A stretch of 64,000 bases of DNA from Begonia masoniana. Taxonomy: Eukaryota > Streptophyta > Magnoliopsida > Cucurbitales > Begoniaceae. The notes below the pieces were generated by a model that was not told the origin of the DNA, did no database searches, and saw only the letters and a program-made list of their open reading frames with translations. Below, in pieces: positions 10,801 through 20,078 of the stretch; within the stretch, counting starts at the first letter, position 1, and each line of letters begins with the position of its first letter. The position numbers and the translations under genes are program-made. The stretch is from the NCBI GenBank assembly GCA_022432975.1, contig CM039512.1, positions 129,511-193,510 of the forward strand. Direction: 5' to 3'.

Positions 10801-11695
10801 ACTTTAACTCATCTCGCATGCTTACTTCCTCAACACTTGCTATAAATCCAAAACATCCATGCTTCATCGAGTATAAGGCACTTACAGGCAAGCTGGGTAA
10901 CTCGTCTAGGAACACTCTCATAAAACTTTCCACTACCGAAATGTCACTTAACTTCAGCTCATCTTGCTTTCTTACATCGACAATGCTTGCTATAAAACTG
11001 AAACATCTGGGTTTTATGGAGTACTGGGCACTCATTGACAATACAAGAGGCATTTTACTCGAACGGAGGGTCGCTGGAAAACCGTAATTCTCCCCGCTCG
11101 AGGGTCTAAAATCTACTACACCCGACCTGCAATTGATTGTGGCATAGTGCCTAAACAACCAATCCATGCCCAAGATTACATCGTACCCCTTCATACTTAT
11201 GATGATCAGGTTCGCATACAGCTGCCGACTACCAACAGATATAATTTTACCTCGTATCGCCTGATCTGAGTGCAAATACTCTCCGGAAGGCAACATAACA
11301 CTATAACTACGATCAGCTGGGGCGACATCTAAATTCCATTTAATTGTATACTTCTGTGCTATGAAGGAATGGGTTGCCCCAGTGTCAACTAGAACATGAG
11401 CCGTGTTTTCACAGACCAAAATAGTACCTGAAACAATTGAAGGCTGAACAATTTCCTCGTCTTCAATAAGAGAAAAGATCCGGGAGGGACCACCCGGTGG
11501 CTTCCTACTTGGCTCTAGGCAATCAGCGGCCTTGTGGCCCACTTTGTCACATCGAAAACATCGTCCACTATGCAGCTTGCACTCCCTATGATGGTTCTTT
11601 TGGCAAATAGGGCATAAAGGAGCCTGCGATGCCCCTTGCGGATGTTTACCCTTATCTTGAACTCTAGGCATCTCATTCGCCCCGTTTGACACCAC
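7874..11695 (-). CDS. pol: Element A pol polyprotein (protease-RT-RNase H-integrase-chromodomain-like)
   Basis: A 1273-codon open frame. The N-terminus has a CX2C..H..C pair and a CCHC knuckle ([14 protein letters not shown], about 46-59), followed by an aspartic protease (DTGATHSF, D104). RT has [15 protein letters not shown] and the catalytic FIDD (D491-D492). RNase H starts at YCDAS (D638). Integrase has the zinc finger H851, H858, C888, C891 and the D921-D982-E1018 triad with D35E spacing. The C-terminus carries the [14 protein letters not shown] chromodomain-like tail typical of Tekay/Del elements. A 50-codon in-frame duplication lies between protease and RT (residues about 220-319). All catalytic residues are present, so pol may be functional although gag is not. 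In element G the whole polyprotein is one frame, so the separation from gag here results from a frameshift. Confidence 0.93.
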   Translation of the reverse strand: MVSNGANEMPRVQDKGKHPQGASQAPLCPICQKNHHRECKLHSGRCFRCDKVGHKAADCLEPSRKPPGGPSRIFSLIEDEEIVQPSIVSGTILVCENTAHVLVDTGATHSFIAQKYTIKWNLDVAPADRSYSVMLPSGEYLHSDQAIRGKIISVGSRQLYANLIIISMKGYDVILGMDWLFRHYATINCRSGVVDFRPSSGENYGFPATLRSSKMPLVLSMSAQYSIKPRCFSFIASIVDVRKQDELKLSDISVVESFMRVFLDELPSLPVSALYSMKHGCFGFIASVEEVSMRDELKLCDIPVVKDFTEVFLDELPGLPPDREMEFTIEIIPGSAPVSKNPYRMAPVELRELQVQLKELTDKGFVRPSVSPWGAPVLFVKKKDGSLRMCVDYRELNKLTIKNKYPLPRIDDIFDQLQGAVVFSKIDLRSGYYQLKIRAEDVPKTAFRTRCGHYEFMVMSFGLTNAPAAFMDLMNRVFREFLDKFVIVFIDDILIYSRNDEEHAEHLRAVMTTLKRHQLYAKLSKCEFWLSQVNFLGHVISKEGVSVDPAKIQVVREWPRLKNAGDVRSFVGLAGYYRKFIQGFSVIAKLFTNLTKKEVKYEWTKACEESFQTLKQKLTTAPLLTLPVENGVYCIYCDASKVGLGYVLMQDGRVIAYASRQLKSYEENYPTHDLELAAVVFALKIWRHYLYGQKCEVFSDHKSLKYLFTQKDLNMRQRRWLEFVKDYDFEIKYHPGKANTVADVLSRMPRAEEPVICCMSTSLRKEFQRFDLEIVSELSALLTDLTIRPTLLDKIKEAQQMESEEKEAIMVKLIDTSSKFSCSEDGILKFRDRWYVSKNEKLRKLVMAEAHSSSFSVHPGNTKMYQDLKVLYWWPNIKRDVANYVRSCLVCQQVKAKHQRPGGMLQPLLIPLWKWDHITMDFVVGLPRTVKGHDSIWVVVDRLTKAAHFLPVKMTYTMNQFAELYVQEIIRLHGVPVSIVSDRDPRFTSRFWKSLQSAMGTKLSFSTAFHPQTDGQSERTIQILEDMLRTCVLEFQASWSRYLPLVEFAYNNSYHSTIKMAPYEALYGRKCRSPLYWDDVGEAKLIGPEILQQLSEKVDLIRQRMQTAQSRQKSYADRRRRVLEFVVGDEVFLKISPFKGVVRFGKRGKLNPRFVRPFLITERIGATAYKLQLPLSMEGVHNVFHVSMLRKCIRDSTHVVEPVDLEIRPTLTYEERPIQILESSVKVLRNKSIPLVKVLWRNQNVEEATWERQQDMMDRYPELFRYIILRTKF
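10738..11037 (-). repeat. In-frame 150-bp tandem duplication in element A pol
   Basis: Positions 10738-10887 and 10888-11037 are diverged tandem copies of exactly 150 bp. Both encode a CF.FIAS.....DELKL.DI.VV....VFLDELP.LP module just before RT. Element G has one copy. Confidence 0.9.
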
Positions 11696-12305
11696 GTTGT
11701 GGTTGTGGCTGCCAACCCTCCCCTTTTTGAATTTCTAATTTCAAACCTTGTACAAATTGGTGAATTTTGTCCTCCTCCTCATAGATCATATATCCGGCAT
11801 ACCGAGATAGTGACTCAAACCTTCGCACGTATTCGGCCACCGTCCCCGTTTGGCGCAATTGGGTGAACTCCACCTTCTTACTAGCCCGAAGAGTGCGACT
11901 GAAATACTTGTTGTAGAATACCGTTTTGAATCTTTCCCATCTCATAATCCTCACATCCGTAGTAGCTTTAATCGTATCCCACCAAAATATAGCATCATTC
12001 TCTAAATTAAACAGCGCACATGTCATCTTATCGGCCTCCTCCACTTTTGCATTGGCGAACATAATTTCAATCTTACGAATCCACTCCTCAGCACTTGTGG
12101 GATCCGAAGACTAACCATCGAAGGAAGGGGGCCTAAGTCACCTGAACCTCTCTCCACCTTGATCGTGTTAGGTATTTCCTTGTCTATTTCCACTCTCATT
12201 CCCCTCTCGGTTTAATAAGATTCCAATTTGTTCCGACTGTTGGTGCAATATGTCCATGAATTGGTCCATGGGGTTCTCTGGAGGTGGTTTAGGTGCTTTC
12301 GGCAT
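11673..12305 (-). pseudogene. gag: Element A gag, broken
   Basis: The start ATG is at 12305 on -. The frame encodes a short N-terminus, then in-frame TAA, TGA and TAG (the TAG at 12111-12113 falls where G has Gln in GQSSDP). An open stretch from 12062 follows with the gag core (FWWDTIKATTDV, RWERFKTVFYNKYFSRT, TVAEYVRRFESLSRYA). The C-terminal gag part is shortened by roughly 60 residues compared with element G. The frame ends at 11673, shifted relative to pol, with a 23-bp overlap. Gag would form the virus-like particle; this copy cannot make it, so any movement of A would need gag from a related element. Confidence 0.85.
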
Positions 12306-12455
12306 TTTTCCTGCTCCTAGACACATTAAACAATACAAAACAACATAAATAATTAGGAATTATGCTTAAACGTAAACACTTACAGTCGATGGAGAGTTCC
12401 CGTGCAACGGTGTGTTTTGGCAGGCATTCCCGAAAATCGCTTTTAAAACCCGGGG

Positions 12456-12467
12456 GCTCTGATACCA
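12456..12467 (-). other. Primer-binding site of element A
   Basis: The - strand reads TGGTATCAGAGC followed by CCCCGGG, the initiator-Met tRNA match. It lies 4 bp from the LTR end at 12472. Confidence 0.9.
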
Positions 12468-12586
12468 CAGTTGTGGCGTCCCATACCCGGTCAGGGCCGC
12501 CATGTACTCACCGTGACATAAACTTAACCAAGTACGTGACATAAACTTAACTTAGACTCTCGTGAGTACACGTATATATATATATA

Positions 12587-12719
12587 CAGGCGACTGTTCG
12601 CCTGCCTTTGGTTATTGTCCTTTGCAATAAAAAAATGAATATAAATATATATATATATATTTATATTCATTTTTTTATTGCAAAGGACAATAACCAAAGG
12701 CAAGGCGAACAGTCGCCTG
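12587..12719. repeat. Near-perfect 133-bp inverted repeat in the LTR of A
   Basis: The left arm (12587-12650) is the reverse complement of the right arm (12656-12719) with one extra A. The centre is a TA tract. It would form a hairpin of about 64 bp. The left LTR has only the right-hand arm. Confidence 0.9.
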
Positions 12720-13635
12720 CTTGCAGGCGATCACGCGGCCCACAAGCAGGAAGAGGGGCGGGGCGATCGATCGTCAGTGGCTCTGGAATTTTAATTTCCA
12801 GAGCCTGCTTCACTTCTTCATCCTTCATCCCCTTTTTACCCTACCATACTCAACCCAAATCCTACATTAAACTCGCTCATCTATACACATCTCCCGACAT
12901 TTATTCTTCTCTCAAAACACGACTAAAACTTATTTCACACTCTTCTAATTATCACAAAACCAATTGCGTGGATCGCTCTAAAGTCGAGCGTATCCATACG
13001 GTTTAAATCACCTAAAAATCATCAAACAAACCCAACCAAACTTCAAATAAACATCGAGCATAAATGCAGAATTTACTAACCATCACCCAAACAAATACAT
13101 GTCTAGTCATCCAAAATAACATAACTCCAAGCCTAAATCATCTATACATCACGCCAAAATAAAACTTCGTGTACATCCTAAAATCTATTCAAATGTGCAT
13201 CGTAAATCTAGTTCATGCCTATTTACCACAAAATAGCTCGGAGCACACCCACAGGTTTTCAAGCCTAGCCAAAACACGTCCCATCGCCATGAGCTCCACC
13301 CATCGACCTCCTATGCTTGATCATCGGGAGGAATTTCCTCACCTTCGTTCTCGTCACCTATATCATACGATAAGTACGTTAAGCCTAATGCTTAGTAAAG
13401 AGCGTACTAAACATGACATTACATATATGCATGACATTTGTAAAACTACTTTGTTTTGTTTCGTTAGACTACTTTCTTGCCCCGTGAGAAACACATATCA
13501 TTCAGAATTTGTTGTCGTTCTTTAATCCGATGTTTCATAAAACATGCTCGTAAAAAGTTCGTATGCACTTTAATAAAACATGATGCATGAGGAGTAATAC
13601 ACGTAAAACACCTATCAACTGACCACTAACTAATA

Positions 13636-13735
13636 GCTAAGGCACTACCTTGAGCTACCCGCCTTACTACCAACCCCTATAACTAGCTAAGGCACTACCT
13701 TGAGCTACCCGCCTTACTACCAACCCCTATAACTA
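13636..13735. repeat. 50-bp tandem duplication, right LTR only
   Basis: Two identical or nearly identical 50-bp units starting AGCTAAGGCACTACC. The left LTR has one unit (about 6869-6918), so the duplication arose after A inserted. Confidence 0.88.
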
Positions 13736-14663
13736 CCTAACTTCATCATAACCAACACTTTCAAAATCGTTACGACGTAGGGCCTTAGAGGCTGAAAAAC
13801 CTAACACACTTACCTGGTGTCCTAGCTATGCCGAGCACCGTCCTTAAAGAGTTTGGATTACCTAAGGCATTTCATAGCACGTCGTTAGTATCAACTCAAA
13901 ATCGTAATTTTAAAGCTAAACGAAATCCCGAGCTAAGGTAATTTTCCCAAAAATTCTTATTCACTTCATTCAGCATTTTGTCGAGCACATTTTGCTCACT
14001 AATTCAAAAACTCCATTCATGGCTTCCAACAACCCATATCTTAACCTTAAACATCAACCCACACTATTCATTCACACAAACTAACACAATTATCATAAAT
14101 ACAACACTATTGGGCATTAATATTGTCAAACTATCGATTTCTCCAATTTCTCAACCCTTACTCGAATTAACCCCAACCGAATAGTGCCCTAAAACAACAA
14201 CTAAACTAGCCCAAGGTATAAAACTTACCTAGAGGGTTGATTCGGGGAAAAACTTGAAGGAAAAACACGCCGGAAAAGACGAATCGTTTATCGGCCATGA
14301 AGAACAGAGAAAAGAGGAGCCAAAATCGCCAAGGATGAGAGCTTCACGTGGCTGGAGAGAAAATGAGAGAAAAAGGGGGGAAATGGGAAATGATTTTTAA
14401 TAGAATTTTACTTAGAAAATTACTTAAATGCCCTTAGTTAAATCCTCTGCTTATTTCATTAATTAGTCTATCGTTTTGGTTTCTCCAAGTTTCTTTATTT
14501 CTCCAAATATTCTAAACTTATTCTTAGGGTCCTAACAAAACTTCTCGTTCGCCATTTGGACTTAATTTATTATTTCTACGAATTAAAACTCTATAACACT
14601 TAAAGTAATAACATCCGAAAACCTAAGACTCAAAACCCATAGCCAAAATTTCTGGGCGTTACA

Positions 14664-15721
14664 AAAACGGGCGCTCCCCATGTCAAAAAATTAGAACGTA
14701 TAAACCCCTTATCTACCAACTCTTCCAACTGCTTCTTCAGTTCCTTTACTTATGGCGGAGCCAACTTGTAAGGGTTCTTCGACACAAGTTCTGCTCCCGG
14801 ATAGGTGTCAATTGCAAACTCGATTTCCCGGTCCGGAGGTAGACCAGGCAAATCATCTAGAAACACTTCGGGAAACTCACGAACATTAGATATATCCTGA
14901 GGTTTATCCTCTACCAAAGAATGAGAATCTACTATGGTTGCAAGAAAACAGACAAACTCACCCATAATAGACCTCCGAGCATCCATCGGCGCCATAACTG
15001 AGAGCTTCTTTACACTCTTCAGTGACTGCAGTGTAAGCTTCTCACCGTTAGGAGGTTGAAAATTAACTGTCCCTACTTGGCAATCAATTGTAGCATGATG
15101 ACGGAACAACCAATCCATACTGAGTATCACATCATACCCGGTTATCCCTATCACAATCAAGGTAGCTGGTAATTGCTTCCTTCCAACCGATATCAGACCA
15201 TCCTGCACTACCTGATTAGAATGTAGACATTCGCCTGACGGTAGCTTCACATCAAACATGCACCCTGCAGGCTTTACTTCTAAGTTCAATTTCACCACAA
15301 AAGCTGTTGCCACAAACGAATGGGATGCACCCGAATCTATCAACGTAAAGGCAGACACTGAATTAACAAACACAGTACCTGAAATCACAGCAGAACGGTC
15401 CTCTCCCTCAGGCTCGATCATAGCAAAAATCCTGGGTGTTGCCTTGACTGGTCCCTTCTTTGCTGCTGCAGGGCAATCCTTTGCTATATGACCAGACTCA
15501 TTGCACTTAAAACATCGATTAACTTTGGGTTTTGGGCAGTCTCGAAAAAGATGGCCAGACTCGAAATATTTGAAACACTTGCCGGCATACTGTCCACATT
15601 CTCCCGGGTGAGACTTCAAACATTTCGGACACTGTGGAAACAATCTCTTTGGTTGCTGTTGCAGTTTCTTCCCTCCTCTTTGATCAGTCAAATTGCCACC
15701 CTGCCTCTTGGTTCCGTGAAA
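14664..15721 (-). pseudogene. pol: Element E zinc knuckles, protease and start of RT
   Basis: Open from 15691 to a TAA at 14750-14752, then readable in the same frame up to the A insertion. It has three Cys/His motifs: a CPKC..H..C pair, a second knuckle whose second Cys is changed to Tyr (CFKYFESGH), and an intact CFKCNESGHIAKDC. The protease has DSGASHSF. The linker ends in the conserved [14 protein letters not shown]. After the TAA the frame reads on as KEL..QLEELVDKGF and GAPV, where A's LTR begins. The product is truncated and inactive. Confidence 0.86.
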
Positions 15722-17196
15722 CTAAGAAGACGATCCGCCTCTACTCAGCTGGCCTGTAACCTCTTCAAACATCCTCTTCGAGGCTTCAACTGGCTTTACA
15801 CATTTGTCATCGGCCTCCTCGACTTCCAATGCTTTAGCCACCACCCTCGCAAATGATACTCCTTCAATTCCAAAAGTCTTTACTAACTTGTAAATTTTTG
15901 GTTTCAGGCCCTGTACAAACTGCAGCACCTCTTCTTCCCTGCTCATCATATGACTGGCAAACCGTGAGAGACTCTTGAACTGTCTGATGTATTCTCCAAC
16001 TGACCCGGTCTACTTTAGCTATAGGAACTCCAGCCATTTCGTTGCTTGGACTGTCCGGTTGTAGTATTTGTCAAAAAATAAATCTTTAAACTTCTTGATG
16101 CGATTCTGGATCGTATTTGAAAGATGACTTCCTAGTTGGTTTTTGGTGGCTAGAATTACCACTTGTATTTGATTGGCTACTTATACAGTAAGTGAGTCTC
16201 CAACGAAAAGAAGGGTTGTTTGGCCTCTCTTTCACTAGGGAATACCTTCGTGGAAGGTGGAAAGAAAGGTAGTAAAATGTATCTCTCAACGAACCAAGAG
16301 AAAGATACAAGTTGTGGTCACACTCGCTCGGAATCCACCTCACAAGTTTGGCCGAGTTTTGAGTCAAAACTCAAGAAACTTGTCTAAAGACAACAAAAAG
16401 TGGTTTTGATAATTCGAATCTGCTTCAAAAGTACAAAAGAAGGCCTATTTATAGGCCTTTAGCTGGAAATGAAAAGACATGCTTAGTGGATTCCATTAAA
16501 TGTCCACTAAGCATTTATTACAACTTTGACTATGAATCTAGACTAAGACTCTTGTTTTTTTCTAGGAGATGATAATGACGAATTTTAAACAAGAATCTAG
16601 ACTAAGACTCTTCAATGTGACCGATTGATGTTAAGTCATTGGCGGGCTTCCAAGCTAGTAAATGCATGGGCTTCTCTTTATCTTTGGGTGGGCTTCTTCC
16701 ATCATGTCTCCAAATTGTAATGTACCTGCAAAACTAGAAAACATATTAGAAAATATCTTCTTGGCCATTGATCTAGCGAAGGGGTCACGAACCTTATCAC
16801 TTCTTCCACGTCAGACCCTAAGGACCGGTGGTAGCCTACAACGTCTCCCACTAGCTTTGGGCGTCGTTAGCTAGATGGAAAGTGGCACACTTCACCTTAT
16901 TCCTTTTCTTCCATGTCAGCATGCTTGAACATATTCTCCATAGTGTATATCCATCTCTCAGCAGCTGTTGGGTATGTCAATCGGCATTCAAACGCTGGAG
17001 GCTTCAACCTCCGGAACTTATCCCCACTCGAACTAGCTCCAACATTTTCTGGTCCTCCCTGGCCTATCAACGATCCAAATAACTCTGCTTGCCGCATAAC
17101 CAAATCTGCAAGCCGCTGGACTGACTCCTCAAGTGGGTTTCTAAGTTGCTCAAGTTCGTTTCTAGGTCGCCCGGGTCGTCTTGGGTTCCTCGGCAT
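15722..17196 (-). pseudogene. gag: Element E gag, split by an insertion
   Basis: The N-terminal part starts at 17196 with an Arg/Pro-rich MPRNPRRPGRPRNELEQL and has the PPAFEC..YPTAAERWI region. A frameshift ends that frame at 16897, but homology continues to about 16806. A 702-bp insertion (16097-16798) then interrupts the codons for TWKKF, and gag resumes with KDLFFDKYYNRTV. Two TAG codons (16010-16012 and 16019-16021) stand where A has EFTQLRQTG and [10 protein letters not shown], both at expected Gln. The segment 15722-15949 (MMSREEEVLQFVQGLKP...) closes gag. It is non-functional. Confidence 0.82.
16097..16798. mobile_element. Unclassified 702-bp insertion in E gag
   Basis: Flanked by the 7-bp direct repeat ACTTCTT (16090-16096 and 16799-16805). 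Removing the insert plus one repeat restores the gag reading (W-K-K-F-K-D). It has no clear terminal inverted repeats and no poly-A tail. Inside are a 12-bp stem (16479-16490 with 16503-16514), two 20-bp direct repeats of GAATCTAGACTAAGACTCTT (about 16533 and 16592) and a palindromic TATA-type box near 16441-16460. The open frame at 16086-16367 on - is not convincing coding sequence. Confidence 0.7.
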
Positions 17197-17340
17197 TTTA
17201 ATTTAATCCTGAACAAGGTTTAAAATAATCTAATCTTAGATATATAAACTAACTAAAGGAAAGAAATACTTACAGTCGGTGAAGCAAGTTGCATGACAGC
17301 CGACATTGTAGGGTAATCCTTTGAACGACTCGACCATTTT

Positions 17341-17352
17341 GCTCTGATACCA
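17341..17352 (-). other. Primer-binding site of element E
   Basis: The - strand reads TGGTATCAGAGC, 3 bp from the LTR end at 17356. The adjoining 70 bp closely match the region before the primer-binding site of element C (about 49982-50067). Confidence 0.9.
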
Positions 17353-17355
17353 ACT

Positions 17356-19768
17356 TGTAAAGCCCCCGAACCCACCCCGGCTCGGTGCGTTACTTTGCAT
17401 AATAATCTCGCGTTTAAAACGTAATTTAAAATAATTTTCGATAAAATTTTGACTCGATTTTCAGGTTTTTTGAACCCTCAAAATTTGTTGGAAAACGTGC
17501 CCAAAATACGTGCAAAACGTGCCAAAAAAGATCAGGTTAATACATATTTGAAAAATTAAATTTTTGAAAGTCCCCGGAATGGCACAATTATGGGAGCGCA
17601 CGATGGGTGCGCGCGTCGCCCAGGCAGCGCGAGCGGAGAGCGTGCAGCAACGCGCTGCCTGCGATCGATCAGCGTACAGAGCCGATCGATCGCGGAACTC
17701 TCTGTTTTTCCCGATCGATTGGCCATGGCGCTGCGATCGATCGACCATGGCGCCTCTTGCATGACACGCCCGCGCCATGCGCGTGCCACGCTCGGCCACG
17801 CCCTACGTCTGGCGCGCCACCCTCAGCCACCAGCGCACCACCTTCATTTTTTTTTTTTTCATTTTTCTCCAAACTACTCACACCCAAATCACCCAAAATT
17901 TTCCCCAAACGTTCCTTACATCCATGACTCCTTGTCACGTGAAAATCTCAGAAAACCGACTCCAAAACATCAACGAAAACGTTTGAAACAGATGATCCCG
18001 ACTTCGTTTGCTATACATCAAAAACTGAGCAGCATAACTACTGAATATTCTGAAAACCAAAATCCTGAAATTCAAACTTCCATAAAATACGATCAAAGAA
18101 ATTCCAAAACAAGTCACAAATCACATTTACAAAATCAAACCAACAAAACAATCAAATACTTCGAACATCCAAAATAGTTAGAAAACTATACACAATCCTA
18201 AAATACCGACTCCCCCACACATCCCTCAAAAAACTATGGCCGAGAAGCCCCGACAACTGCCTGCACCGGCATGCTCTGTGCGCCGTTGACTGCTGCCTAG
18301 TCCTGGGCTCCCTCGTCTAGCTCACCTAAATAAATGTCGTCACCTACACAACAGAACACAAAAAGTAAGCCTAATGCTTAGTAAGTAGGGAGGAATGCAA
18401 ATCAAAACCATGCATGATCAACTCAACCCCTAAATGCCGTTTCTACACACTCTGTTGTTTTCATTTCATTTTCGTTGTATTTATCTTTCACTTTTACATG
18501 TGAATCAAGTAAGCACGCATCCTAACACAATTCGAGACGGCCACACCCTGACGCACCGAGTAAGATCAGAGGCACACATCCTAAAACAATCTGGGACGAC
18601 CATACTAGATCTCCTCCCACATCGATCATAGAACCCTCAGTGTGCTTTCTAGCACGAGCATATCGAGGCGTTCATACTCACGACACATTACATATTTTCA
18701 GCATAACATCAATCGTAGAATCCCTCTCTGGGTGCTACGCACGAGCCACTTGCCCGATAAGGCTATTCTACCGAGTTGCATATCCATTATCTTATTTTCT
18801 TACTTTTCATAACCAAAACGCAAAACATGCTAAAACTCTTATTTCGTAATTAAAACAATGATGCATGAAAACAAAATGCTCAAACCAAAACAAACAACAA
18901 CCACCCCTGCCGTTCTATGGTGTAGGCCCGAAGGCAACAAAAACGCTTCTCTACTTACCTGATAGCTCGACACGTGTTCGCTCACTTCGTCCAGCTAAAT
19001 TACTCGGTCGTTAACCTAAGAATTATAGGAAAATCACTTAGCAATATTCTAAGAAATTTTAAGGAGTTATCTCAATAATTCAACAAACTTTACAAACTAA
19101 CACTTAAAACCCGATTTTCCCTATAGTTTTAGCGTCCTAACTTCAATCGGCCATAACTTATTCATTTTTCAACGGATTTTGACGTGCCACCCCATTCCGT
19201 AAACCTCTACACGTCTACTATCCATTGAAGTAATCAAAATCAACAACCAAATAGAATGGCCAACTCAAAACTCCAAAAACAGAATCAGTGCACATAACAC
19301 AAAAATCTGGTTTTTCTATAACTCACACCAAAACTCAAATCTCTCCCTAAAAATCATCTCAAACAACCTATCTAAGATTTAAACTACCAAATATGGGAAG
19401 AGAACTAGCAATTGGAAGAGAAAAATCAGACCCCTCCATTAGGGTTTTCCAAACCCTAACCAATTCCAACAAAAACTCCATATAAACACTAAAAACCACT
19501 CCTCCATTGCAAGTAACCAAAAACCACTCAAATTTACCTTGGAACCTTGCAAAAAAGTGATGAATTGAAGATGGAAGAGAACTCTAATGGTGGCTGGTTT
19601 TTCGTGGGAAGCTAGGTGGAAGAAAGACAATCTTTTGACTTTTCCCACTTAACCATCAAATTTATAAATACTTACTTTTCCTCTTTTAAACTTTTCCACC
19701 AATTTTTCCTATTTTATAAAATTGGCTCACTTTTTTTTTCTTCTCATTTTCCCAACGTGAAGGCCTCT
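17356..19768 (-). repeat. 5' LTR of element E (outer end lost)
   Basis: It starts TGTAAAGCCCCC next to the primer-binding site. It shares order and wording with the LTRs of C (CACCGGCAT, CTGCTGCCTAG, AGTAAGCCTAATGCTTAG, GTGTAGG blocks). A TATA-like TATTTATAAATT lies near the right end on -. The expected GTTACA end is missing; another LTR starts at 19769. Confidence 0.8.
17636..17756. repeat. GATCGATC palindrome block in the LTR of E
   Basis: Three GATCGATC boxes, a related GATCGATT, GCGCTGC and GCCATGGCGC palindromes are packed into about 120 bp, 280-400 bp from the primer-binding-site end of the LTR. Confidence 0.8.
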
Positions 19769-20078
19769 TGTAACGCCCTGAGTTTTCTGAACCTGGTTCG
19801 CTACTCATGACATAGAACGGGACTAAGAAATCTTAAGGAAAGTTTTAAAATTTCACCCAAGGATAAAATTTAAATATTTAAATATTCAAATCTTACAGCG
19901 GAAAACTTTCCTAAAACGACATTTTTATAAAAATAAAAATGAATAGACAAAATATTAAAACGTTTGACTGAGAGAAATGAAAAACTCAAAGCACATCTAC
20001 TGCTAGACAGCGCCAGCGGTAGAAGCAGAAACAAAAGGCTTCAGCAGTAGAAGCAGTCGAACGACACGTCGACTTTCG
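19769..20078 (+). repeat. LTR-like fragment between E and the satellite
   Basis: It begins TGTAACGCCCTGAG, an LTR start different from that of E, and runs about 310 bp to the satellite edge. No coding sequence. The last part carries repeated CAG-CGG-TAGAAGCAG-type words. Family not identified. Confidence 0.45.

Larger units (their letters stand above)
5724..14663 (-). mobile_element. Element A: Tekay/Del-like chromovirus (Ty3/gypsy), left LTR interrupted
   Basis: The order on the - strand is 5' LTR (12472-14663), primer-binding site (12456-12467), gag, pol (protease-RT-RNase H-integrase-chromodomain-like tail), polypurine tract (7859-7873), 3' LTR (5724-7858). The right boundary (GTTACA at 14663) lies inside the RT coding region of element E, so A inserted into E. 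The left LTR lacks about 115 bp at its outer end, where the viral segment begins, so no target duplication can be checked inside the window. Confidence 0.9.
12472..14663 (-). repeat. 5' LTR of element A (right copy, complete)
   Basis: A 2192-bp LTR, TGTAAC...CCACA on the - strand. It contains a large inverted repeat (12587-12719), a CTCTGGAATTT/AAATTCCAGAG-type palindrome near 12780-12805, and a 50-bp tandem duplication (13636-13735). The right edge abuts E's RT coding region. Confidence 0.92.
14664..19768 (-). mobile_element. Element E: chromovirus interrupted by A and by a 702-bp insertion
   Basis: It keeps the 5' LTR (17356-19768, outer end lost), a primer-binding site, broken gag, zinc knuckles, protease and the start of RT, where element A is inserted at 14664. 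The rest of pol is expected beyond the left end of A, outside the window. The LTR start (TGTAAAGCCCCCGAACCCAC) and the region around the primer-binding site are close to those of the non-coding elements B' and C. Confidence 0.85.

Noticed and set aside
16086..16367. 93-codon ORF as a gene carried by the 702-bp insert
   Set aside because: It crosses the insert boundary into gag in the wrong frame and shows no motif.
17461..18177. Overlapping ORFs on both strands in the LTR of E
   Set aside because: They arise from GATCGATC and GC-rich repeats within the LTR.
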